Part shown: piece after piece, positions 22,963 through 33,212 of the stretch
Position numbering within the stretch: the first letter of the stretch is position 1
How the letters are laid out: every line of letters begins with the position of its first letter
From: Limnanthes douglasii subsp. nivea
Taxonomy: Eukaryota > Streptophyta > Magnoliopsida > Brassicales > Limnanthaceae
DNA: 64,000 nt
Assembly (NCBI GenBank): GCA_036936605.1
Contig: JAUPFV010000001.1
Coordinates: 157,451,187-157,515,186 of the forward strand
Reading direction: 5' to 3'
The notes under the pieces: generated by a model
What the model saw: only the letters and a program-made list of their open reading frames with translations
Databases searched by the model: none
What the model was told of the DNA's origin: nothing
Translations under genes and position numbers: made by a program

Positions 22963-24480
22963 ATAAAGAAAACGGGTAGGGTTTTATTATTTAGAAAGTG
23001 TACAAATTACCCTTATGCATGCACATTCTTTAAGTATTCTTCTTCAAGTACCCTTCTGCATGCATCTTCTTCAAGTATTATCTAGAAAGTGTATAACTCT
23101 ACTTCAAGCATCCTTCTGCATACATCTTCTTCAAATACACTTGTTCGCATCTCTTCTATCTCATCATCTTCCTCAATTAAATTTAAATCATCATATTCCA
23201 AACATTTGTTAAAGCGCAAATAGAAATCCAAATCGAAATCAAAATAAAAACCAAAATTGAATATAAAACAAAAATTGAATCCAAATCCAAACGCCAAACG
23301 CCAAAACCATAATCCAAAGCCAAAATCAAAAGTGAAATGTCACACTCCAAACAAAATTTAAGCACCAAAAGAATCTAAACGAGTCCAAACAAATCTAAAG
23401 GAATCAAAATGACAAACGTCAATCTAAGAAAACGTCAGACTTAATCCAAACTTCAAACAATATCTAAACACCAAATGAATAAAAAAGAATCAAAACGACA
23501 AACTCCGATCTAAGCAAACGTCAGACATAATCCAAATGTCAAACAAAATCAAAACACCAAACGAGTCCAAATAAATCAAAATGAAAAACACCTATCTAAA
23601 CAAACGTCAAACAAAGTCCAACGTTAAATAAAATCTAAACACCAAACAAAATCCAAACGAGAAACACAGAACTCCAATCCCTTGACGTCAAATGCCAATC
23701 CCGAATGCTAAACCGAAACACGAAACTCCAAGCGTAAAACAGAAAATAAAATCCAATTTCCAATCCAAATCCAAATCCAAATCAAAATAAAATTTTAAAC
23801 AAAATTTTAAATCTAAAAGCAAAAACAAGCCCAAATCTAATGCTAAATCCAAAGATAAATCTAAGTTCCAATCAAAAGCTAAATTCAAAGTCAAAATCAA
23901 AATTAAAATTGAATCCACGATTTTACCAACAAACAAACTGCATTGCTCCAGTAGCTCTTTCTTCCAAACCGTAGCACTAAACCACAATACAACCGGTCAG
24001 ATTGAAGGATTGGATATCCCGAACACGCTCTTCGATACTAAGAAAAACCCCATAACGTTTTGCCTCCCGATCATGTCTGTTTATTGTGACTACTCACAAC
24101 ATATCCGGAAACCAAAAAAATTATTTCTTTCTTTGCTTCCAATGGACAACTAAAACAACTTTCCGCCGGTACAACGGAAGACACAAAAATTTAAACTCAG
24201 ATATAAAGCTATGCTCTAATACCATGTAGAAAAAGAGAAATAAAGAAAATGACTAGAGTTCTATTATTTAGAAAGTGTACGAATTACAAAGAGTATATGC
24301 TCCAATTTATAGATAAAACATATGAGCTAACGGGTTTGGGCCAAATATCTTTAAAAATAATGAAGATAAGAGATATTCATTTAACTTATATTGAATATGA
24401 GATCTAGTATTCATATCAGATTTAAAATAATTGATTAAAGTTATGGTTTATGAGGATTAGAATCCATTACTTACGAGATC
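22963..24480 (-). mobile_element. Decayed LTR element with primer site
   Basis: At 24213-24224 the minus strand reads TGGTATTAGAGC, one base off the tRNA-iMet primer site of Copia elements. Sequence above it (from 24225, TGTAGAAAAAGAG, up to about 24480) behaves as a 5' LTR with a minus-strand TATA near 24305. About 48 bp of this LTR end is repeated at 22963-23010 (TATTATTTAGAAAGTGTAC), the expected 3' LTR end. The rest of that LTR is missing. The interior holds no recognisable gag-pol; most of it is a low-complexity tract. It abuts the broken 5' end of the PABP retrocopy. Confidence 0.5.
23195..23920. repeat. Low-complexity (AAATCC)n-like tract
   Basis: About 700 bases consist of degenerate hexamers such as CCAAATCCAAATCAAAA, strongly A/C-rich on the plus strand with few G. 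ORFs reading through it on the minus strand are Asp/Leu/Phe repeats and are by-products. Confidence 0.8.
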
Positions 24481-25202
24481 AAATATTTACAATAGATAAA
24501 TGTATATGAAAGTAATTTGATGACATAATCTAGCAAGAGATTTTTGCGATCCTTCACTTGATACAAAAGTGATTTATCAATACGTAATCTAAAAATATCT
24601 TATCAAGTATGAAATATATAACATACGATTAAAAATATTGTTGTTGCTTATTTATGCTCCAACATGTTATTAATAATCATAATGCTAATTATTATCTAAA
24701 TATATCTGAAATTTCCGGAAAATACAACATGAGAAATATATGACTTCATCATCTAAAATGTTAATGCCAATTTATCATACCCTGATTTAAGATATTTAAA
24801 ATTGGAATAGATAAGAAACAAATATGATAACCAACATCAACTTAAATTTTATAACTTAATTGAAATGTATGCAAACCAAAACTAAATTAAAAATTCAAAT
24901 TCAAATAAATTCATATTGAAACAAAATATTTTAAAAAATAAAAAAACAAACAACTATTATATTCATAAAATAGAGTATTAAATTTTTAATAAAAAAATCA
25001 TTTTTTTGTATTTGTTTAAAACAATTTGATTTTTTTAAGTAGCAAAGAACTATATATAGTATTATACTAATATTCTTATTCGCTTAGAATTTTTAAATAT
25101 TAATGTGATTTTTTACTTTTATTTTATTTTTAAGATATTAAATGATCAAAATCTAATAGTTCATATGTGTTAGTACAATAGTTTTGTTTTAGAAATTTTT
25201 TT
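24481..25202. other. AT-rich spacer, nothing recognised
   Basis: There are no open frames of note and no repeats beyond A/T runs, up to the left end of MULE A. Confidence 0.5.
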
Positions 25203-25345
25203 AAGGGAAATTGTACCTATAATACCTAGTCAACTATTCAATTGTTATCTAATACCCAAGGTTTGATCAATTGTCACTTAATACCCAACTCAACTACCTA
25301 ATTGTCACTTAACACCTAATATTATATAATACCCCAACTACCCTT
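25203..25345 (+). repeat. MULE A left terminal inverted repeat
   Basis: AAGGGAAATTGTACCTATAA at the outer end pairs imperfectly with the right end (AAGAGAAAAGTACCAGTAAA). The following AATACCTAGTCAACTAT and ATACCCAACTCAACTACCTA blocks resemble ATACCCACTCAAGTATCTA in the right TIR. Repeated TAATACCCAA units occur within it. Confidence 0.7.
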
Positions 25346-25352
25346 AACCCAC

Positions 25353-25360
25353 TATATAAG
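25353..25360 (+). promoter_or_regulatory. TATA box of MULE A transposase
   Basis: TATATAAG lies just inside the left TIR, about 1.1 kb before the transposase ATG. The gap is a leader plus a motif-rich intron whose acceptor (CGGTGCAG) ends at 26479. Confidence 0.6.
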
Positions 25361-26487
25361 CAGAATTTTCTGTTTTCTTTCTATTTTTTCTAGCTTTTGA
25401 CGATTTGAATTTGTTAGCCGCTCTAACCACCTAACCCTACGAACCACCACGAAGCACGACTGAAAGCATAATTCTGGTGATGAAAGCGTTCAAAGGTCTA
25501 TTTATTTATGTAGGTTGTGGTGTAAAACCTATCTAACCACTATTTTCTACGTACAAGAACTGATCGTGCTTGTTGGAATCTGTTGTTTTACAAGTAATCA
25601 TGTTGTTGCTTTGAGGTAATCTTAATTACCTACCTATTTCAAAGTTATTTGTTGGTTTTCTGAGTTAGAATAGGTTTTATTCTACTATTTTTAGACGCCC
25701 TAGCCTGATTTCGACGTACAAGAACTGATCGAGCTTTTTTTTTGTAGTGATCTGTGCTTGTTTTGTTAATATTTGTCGTTATTTACTCATGTTCTTGTTT
25801 GTGATGTTATATACTAATTTTGTAATGTATTAGATTTTCATTTTGGACGTGAAACATGTGTAGACTATGAGTTTTAGTTGTCCAGGCGTTTGACACAAGA
25901 TGCAAATTGTGTGATGTATTCAAAGAGGAAGATGCTAATTGTGTTACCAATTCACATGGTTACATGCGAATTGTATGAAACAATTCCAAAAGTTGCTTAC
26001 AAATGTGCTGCAAATTGTATGAAACTCCAATGTAATGCGTGTTCAAACATATATCAGGACTCTTAGTTGCTTATAAAACTCAGGATGGTTTGCGAACTGT
26101 GTGTAACTATAAAGTATTTCATTTTCAAACAAATATCAGGACTTTTTTAATTGCTTTACGAATCGCATGATATGCTGCGAATTGTGTCATATATCATACC
26201 TTATCATCTTTCAGACAAATCTCAGGAAATTAATAGTTGAGAGCAAATCTTAGGTACAATTTCAAACTGTTTACATTTCTGGTTAGTGTGAGTAACCAGT
26301 TGATTTATAAATAACTATGAGGACAGGATGCGAATTGGTCAATTATATACTAAAATTATACACATTTGCAGTTTATAGATATACACAAATCGCAAGATAG
26401 GATGCGAGTTGTTTGATGGAGTAATAAATAACTTGCACTTTATTTTTGGGATTAATAACTAATAGCTTGTTCGGTGCAGGGTAAGTT

Positions 26488-28994
26488 ATGTCCAAATCAC
26501 GAGTTTGTATTTTTAAACATGGTCACCAAACCGAAATTTTTCCTTTCACAGAGTTTGAAAGCTTTCAAAGTATTCAAGCTTATGTGGAGAAGACATGGGA
26601 GGAGCTTGTCACAGGTGACTACCTAGTTACCTACTCCTGCGGGGATCACAATAATTGTTTCTTTAATAACCAAAATGATTTTGTTGGGTTGGTGTTATAT
26701 CTTGATTTGGAGCGTTTAAAACAGGTTAGTTTTCTCATAGAACAACACGTCTTTGATAAGGGTTCTGGTGATAAGTGTTCTGGTGAAAACATTTCTGGTG
26801 ATAAGAGCTCTGGTGGTACAGATTGTGGTGTAAAGCGTAAAGAGCGTAACTTGAGTTTGGGAGAACCATCTCTTAATCAACTAGTTAGCGGGGAGAGTAG
26901 TAACGATTTAGTTAATTCTAATCAGAGCAAAAAACAACTTACTACTGCTGGTTGGGCTGATGCTATTACAGGAGCGAGTCAAGCTTTTGAAGAAGGTGCT
27001 GTAGTGCTTAGGTTATCTTTGTGCAAGTTTTCTTTAGAGCATGGTTTTGCTTTCAAATACCTGCACAACACAGCAACAAATATCACTGCTTATTATGAAA
27101 ATAAGTTCACAAGCAGATACAAATTGAGGCTTCATGATCTATTGATTCCAGCACCGGCTTGATGAAAATCAAGAATTATGTTCCGCACCATACTTGCAGT
27201 CTCGTTTTCTCCCAGAAGCATAAGCGGCACAGGAATTTGACATCAGAATTGATTGCATAGGAAATTCAGGATTCTCTCCGGACCTGCCATTCGTTGACAG
27301 CCAAAACTATACAATCGACTGTCAAATAACATTACGGTCTTGACATCTCTTACCATTTGTCATGGATTGCTTTAGAGAAGGTAAGGAGGGTATTTTTCGG
27401 AGATAGTTCAAGTTCTTTTAGTTTACGAAGCGGGTACTTCAAACGATTGAAGAGCCGCGATATTACTTCAGACTGCCAGTTGGAGTTATCAGCTGGAAAT
27501 CGATTCAAGCGTCGTTTTGTAGTATTCGGTTCGTCCCTTCAGGGTTTCATTCATGTCATCCAATGTTGTTTGTCGATGGAACCCACTTATATGGAAAGTA
27601 TAAGGGTACCTTGCTTATTGTTGTAGCAAAGGACAACAACAACGGTTAGTTACATTTAACCATTTAATCTGAATGTTTATAATGTTTTGTTTGAAATTTT
27701 GTGCAACATTTTTCATCCTATGATTGCACACCATTGTCATGGAATCTTGATATTTGAGAACGAATCGCATGAGAGGCTGCGAATTAAGCAGTGCTTTTTA
27801 TTTGATGACACTTCGCAAGAGAAGATGTGAAGTAGTCGATGTAACTACAAAACTGTGAACAATTCGCAGCCTATGATTGTACACAATTCGCAGCATATAT
27901 CTTGACAATAACTCTCAGGACAACATGCGAGTTGTTTACATTTTTTAAACGCTTGAGTACTGTTGTATTGTTCATTTGAGCTATCTTTTTCCAGGATTAT
28001 TCCCTGTTTATCTTGGTATAGTTAGCATTGAAGATTGGGACAATTGGATGTGGTTTTTGGGGTGTTTGAAACCACATTTGTTGGAGCGCCAAATCACATT
28101 TATTTCAGACCGTCATTCTGATATCGTTCATGTCGTTTCTGTCTTGTATCCAAACTGCTATCATGCCTACTGTTATTTCCATCTCATGCAGAATTTGAAA
28201 GCAAAACTGGAACATACTAAAAGAGACTATAAAAAAAGGATGTTCAGTTTCTTCCATCGTCTTGCTTATGCTCCCAGTCGAGAGCTTTTTAAACATATAC
28301 TAATAGTTTTTCTATATGAAGGTGGTGACAGAATGAGCGATTTTGTTGCTAATTTACTCCCGGAAAAGTATGTGCAGGCTTACGTAAAATGGAAACGATA
28401 CGACTCTATAGCTTCTACTGGAGCAGAATCGTTTAACAATCAGATAAAAAATTATTGCGGCCTACCGATTGTTGAGTTTATTGACTGGATTAGAGTCTTG
28501 GTTATGACTCAAGTTTCACGAAGATACGAAGAGGGGCTAAGCTGGAGTACTAATTTGGTCCCCAAGTATGAGAAGAAGCTAAAACAGAATGTTGACATGT
28601 GCCGAACTTATGTAGTAAGTAAGTCGTCTTCCGCCATGTTCGAAGTATTTCGAAATCCTGTGGCTGTTGTTAATCTGTTGGATTTCAAATGTTCTTGCGG
28701 ATCATGGCAACAAGAGTGTTTTCGATGTCCTTACGCTTTAGCGGCAATACAGTATATTGACCAAGATCCCTTTACTGTAATAGAGCCATTCTTTACGGTT
28801 AAGAATTACAGGGAAAGTTACTCTTTCAACATACCAGCTATAACGAATTTTGTCTCCGAACGTTAAGAGACGCTCCAGAAGGCCTAAGAAAAAAGAGAAT
28901 CTCATCCAGAGGAGAAATCTCAACCAAGCAGTTCAGGTGTGGTTGTTGTTCAAAATCAGGCCATAACAGGAGGGCTATTGATGTTCCAGTTTAA
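26488..28994 (+). pseudogene. MULE transposase (MURA-like), broken
   Basis: It would cut and move the element. The start ATG is 8 bases after a splice acceptor. Residues 1-80 form the N-terminal domain (MSKSRVCIFKHGHQTEIFPF). Near residues 150-215 comes the MuDR-type segment (FSLEHGFAFKYLHNTATNITAYYENK). The frame breaks at 27160, continues through HHTCSLVFSQKHKRHRN with two stops, and then reaches LFVDGTHLYGKYKG with the first catalytic Asp. A clean intron (27645-27994) joins KDNNNG to LFPVYLGIVS. FISDRHSDIVHVV supplies the second Asp, then YCYFHLMQN. The SWIM finger reads CSCG..QECFRCPYA, with Tyr where His is expected. After a 1-base shift a C-terminal knuckle (CGCCSKSGHNRR) ends at 28994. 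Confidence 0.88.
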
Positions 28995-29821
28995 GCACAA
29001 TTTGTGTTGTGGACAATTCTCGTTGGCCACATTTATTTGTAATACTGTTATTGTTCTGGACAACAAACCAAACATTTTCACAGTTTTTTGTTCATCTTTA
29101 CATTTTTTTTGTTTCGTTTTTATTACAATAAATAAATGCCAAGTGTTTTGAGTTGTATGCAATTCGCATCCACTATTGCGAATTGTGTACAATATCTTGA
29201 TATCATGTTGAAAACATCTATTAGGTTCCATGCGAGTTGTGTGAAATTTCACCGGGATGGGGATTGTTTGTAAAATCATATCAAACAACTATCAAGTATA
29301 TGCTGCAAATTGTATAGAGCTCAAACGTAATACTTTTTCAAACAAAAACTCTTAGTCGCGTGCGAATTGCCTTCAACTCTAAATTATTACATTTTCAAAC
29401 AAAATATCACAAAGCGCATGCTACGCTGCGATTTATGTTTTCAAAAAATATCAGGACTTTTTAATTAACTATGGATCACATGCTATGCTGCGAAGTATGT
29501 CTTAGACAAATATTAGGACTCATGGTTGCTTTCATATCGCATGATATGCTGCAAATTCAATGGAAATACAAAGCATTACAATTCTCAGGTCCGCATGTGA
29601 ATTGTGTGTAAATCAGTAATATTGATAAACAAGTAATATCTCAGGTTAAGATGGAAATTATTTACAAGTGGTAATAGATGTGAATTGTATATATGATTCA
29701 AAGTTTATAAAAAAATGGATTCCAAAAAACGGATTACAGTCTTCATGCACTAACAAATTTTCAAACAAATCACTACAACCTATTAGTGTTTGTTAGTTGC
29801 ATTCCAAAAAAACAGACTCTA
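28995..29821. other. MULE A spacer rich in the GCGAATTGT motif
   Basis: There is no ORF of interest. It holds many motif variants, for example CAATTCGCATCCACTATTGC near 29160 and TATGCTGCGAAGTATG near 29485. It is the 3' flank of both the transposase and the small minus-strand gene. Confidence 0.6.
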
Positions 29822-30256
29822 TCAGTCAGCACTAGAGGATTCTTCACCATCTTTCTCCTCTTCGTGCTGATCATCAACCTTTTCATTTTCCTCTTCCTTT
29901 TCATTTTCTACGTCCATCATGCATAAAAATTTGGTCCTTGATGGACCGGCTTCGTCGTTCCTTTTCCTTTTGTTGTTTGGAACCTCTGCAGTTTGAGGTG
30001 GAACCTCTGCAATCTGAGGTGGAACCTCTACTGGCTGAGGTTCAGCAGCAACCATTGGAACCACTTCAACTGGTTGAGAGTCAGCTGAGAAGTAGTCTTC
30101 TATGTTTAAATCAAGGACAGAGACTGGGCTGTTTGGTGGTGCTGCCGGCATGATTAAGTCATCGCTCTAGTTGGTGGTTAAGGATGACCACGAGTCACCC
30201 AGAGAACCTACTGAACTAGAGTATGTGGTGGTTGTTTTGGTGGTGGAAAATGACAT
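29822..30256 (-). pseudogene. Third MULE A gene: small acidic DLN-motif protein
   Basis: I do not recognise the family. One frame runs from the ATG at 30256 to the stop at 29822 (about 144 codons) with a single TAG near residue 30. An alternative start at 30151 avoids it. The N-terminus is Ser/Thr-rich (MSFSTTKTTTTYSSVGS). Then comes SVLDLNIEDYF, whose DLN core resembles an EAR-type repression motif, and a Val/Pro/Glu repeat (VEVPPQIAEVPPQTAEVP). A likely nuclear signal NNKRKRNDEAGPSR and a strongly acidic tail follow. It has its own TATA box about 85 bases upstream. It may be an element-specific accessory protein or a captured host gene piece; function unknown. Confidence 0.55.
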
Positions 30257-30338
30257 GACAGTTGGAATTTGAAGAGAACAAGAGGTGATTTAAAAAAACA
30301 AAGAGTTTGTTTTAAAATTAGCCTATGGTTACTAGTGT

Positions 30339-30349
30339 TATTTATAGGC
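30339..30349 (-). promoter_or_regulatory. TATA box of small MULE A gene
   Basis: The minus strand reads CCTATAAATAA about 85 bases before the ATG at 30256. The leader between is A/C-rich. This makes it an independent transcription unit rather than an exon of the Ulp1-type gene. Confidence 0.6.
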
Positions 30350-30859
30350 ATGGAAGGAGTCTGAGCTTATGAGGTGGTGTGGCTATATTAACCATTACAT
30401 AGCCTCCATATCCAATCAAATTTATTGGGCACCGGTTATTAGATTACTTTTTGCGTGCTCAATGCAGTTAACGTTTACCAAGGCAGACGTCATAGCCTGT
30501 TCGTATTTCTTCAACGATAGATTTTGAATTATTTATTTTATACCATGAGTTGATGAGAACTGTTTAGTGATAATTTCGCAGCCTGTATTTTGTTAATGTG
30601 GTTTTGTTCTAAGCATGTATCAAGTTAGGATGCAGATGATTTGGTAAGGATCCTGTATTTAATATATACCAGGGACTGGTGGGAATTGTTCGAATACTAA
30701 CTAACCTTTATATATCAGGTTAGCATGCGAACTCTTTGATAAAAAATCTGTCCTATATATCTCGGAAACGCATATTTCTTAAATTAAAAAAAGTCTATGT
30801 ACACCAAAAAATTACAATGAATGTATGTACACCATAAAACCATAATGTCTTACAGAAAA

Positions 30860-33161
30860 TCACCAGTACTTGCACGTATCTCCGTCGTTTAAGAAAAAAT
30901 CAAACATTTCTGCTCTAAAGCTAATAACCATATCTTCATCGTATTTTGGCTTCACATATCCATGTTGGATAACATCTCTAGCGTATTTGCAGACAAAAAC
31001 ACCACATTCAAGGGTGTCACGTTTTTGTTGTGGAATTTTTCTTTCATTTTTCACCCTCCACCCTGTCTTTGAAGTATGTAGGAATCCTTTATCCAGTAAT
31101 AGTTGATCTAGTTATAATCATTATTGTTAGAAATCAGCACAAAAACTTAAACTGCGATTGTCAAACAATTCACATCGTACATTGCAAATTGTTTGACAAC
31201 CAATCCAACATGTAGATGTCAAACAATTTGCAACCTAGGTTGTGAATTGTTCAGAATCCAATCGATTTTGTCTGCAAATATTTCACATCCTATATTGCGA
31301 AGTGTTCATCATCCAAGCCATTTCATGAATGTCAGTCAATTCACAATCTAGGCTGCGAATTCTATTATGGATATGCTGCGAACTGAATGAAACCAAAACG
31401 GATTACATTTTCAAATAAATATCAGGATTTTTTAGTTGCCAACAATTTGCATGACAACATAGAAATTGTTTGCATTTAAATACACTGGCTTGGCCACAGT
31501 TCGCAACCTATATTTGATCATGCATTTTTAAAATATGTTTAAAATTAATTGAATAGTTAGGAATATTACCAGCTTGATAGGTGTCCTTGTGGTGTTGTCT
31601 ATCGCTTTGAGTTTAGGCAGCAGTGGATTGTAGTTTGTTACCGACCTGTCGTCGACATCAATGACGAGCAACGTTCAGTGGTTTATCTGGTCCTTCGTCT
31701 CGGTGCATAACGGAATGATGATGATGTTGGGGTCTTTATGCGCTTTGCTAAAAGCTGCGTCGACTAGATTTGATACATCCCACCATATGTCCAGATTAAG
31801 CTACATTCAAGCAAGAGTGCATTACAACGAGAACATGCGAGGAACTTTGTAATTCAACCGTAGCTAAACTTACCGTAGTCATGCCCGAAATCATAACACA
31901 GCCGTGATACACTTCTGGAACCTTTTTGCATGGAACTTTGAAGTTTACTTCTACAAGCATCTTTCGAACCCAAGCGTCCACAACCTATGAAAGGAGTTGT
32001 TTATTTATGTTTAATATACGAGACTTGTTTGAAACATTAAAAAGAGAATTGGTTGACAATTGGATACCTTTACGTCCAGCTTGAGTTCTAAAGGTAGCGC
32101 CAGCGTATCACTTGCTTGCACTCTAATTCCGTAGAAATATTTAGACGATGTTAAATTCCATACGACTGGATCAGTGGTGTCATGCTCGTTGGCTTTAATT
32201 AACTATATTTTTTGTAATTCTCCGACATCGATACGGTCAGTTAGTTTTGTTTTCTTTGGCCAGCCGGTGTATTTTACTTTTGGCGGTTGACATTCTGTTA
32301 AAATTATCTGTTCATCTTCCTCTGCCACTGGATGCTGTGTTGGTGTAGTAGATTAAAATTAGGCTCCTATGTCTCTTTACTTGACTCGAGCTTATTAAAT
32401 AAGAAAAATTAAAAGAGTGTGTTAGTTATTATAATGTTAACAACCCCAAATAATTCGCATGCTAACACGCGGATTGTTTGGTTCTAGCTGAATACATTAC
32501 AGGGTATCTATCAGGATAGCATGCCAACTGATCGAGGTTTCACTGAATAGTCCGCATGCTAACCTGATATTTTTTTTGTAAAACTTAAGATATATCCACA
32601 TTATTCTCATGATATGATGCGAAATCATTATAAATAGCCCTTACCACACGGTCATCGACAACCAATGTCGTTGACTGGTTCGGCATATGATCTGGATCGT
32701 GTCGGCAGAAATCATTAAAGTCATCCTCCGACATGTTCTGTAAAGACCTTTGTATTACATAATCGTAATATACATTATCAATTTTATAAAAAAATGTCTG
32801 TGAAATTTGAGTGTAAATACCATCAACAGAAGCATCGGGTAAACCTACTGTGCTATCGTTTGACTCTGGAGCTTGCCGTTGATTTGGTACTGGTACCACA
32901 ATTTCATGTTGGCTTAGCAATTCTGACTTTGGGCACACCACCGTTGGTCTTTGAGGTGTATATCCGTATTTGTTTTGGTCTTCTAACGATGGTCCTTCCT
33001 GGCTGAGTAGTTCCAGCTTCTCACAGGGATTGACACGTTCTGACTCTTTCGACGCTATCTCTTGTGTTATCCTTTCTCTCTTTGCCAAGACTATTTGTTG
33101 TTGTTTTTGTTATTGTTGTTCTTGTTGATGTTGTTGATGAACTTGTTTCTATTGCTGTTGC

Positions 33162-33212
<51 letters not shown>

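Noticed and set aside
23688..23987. Asp/Leu-rich minus-strand ORF
   Set aside because: It is produced by the (AAATCC)n-like tract; no real protein signal.
26488..28994. Possibility that the transposase is a domesticated host gene
   Set aside because: Frameshifts, stops and flanking TIRs show a decayed transposon copy.
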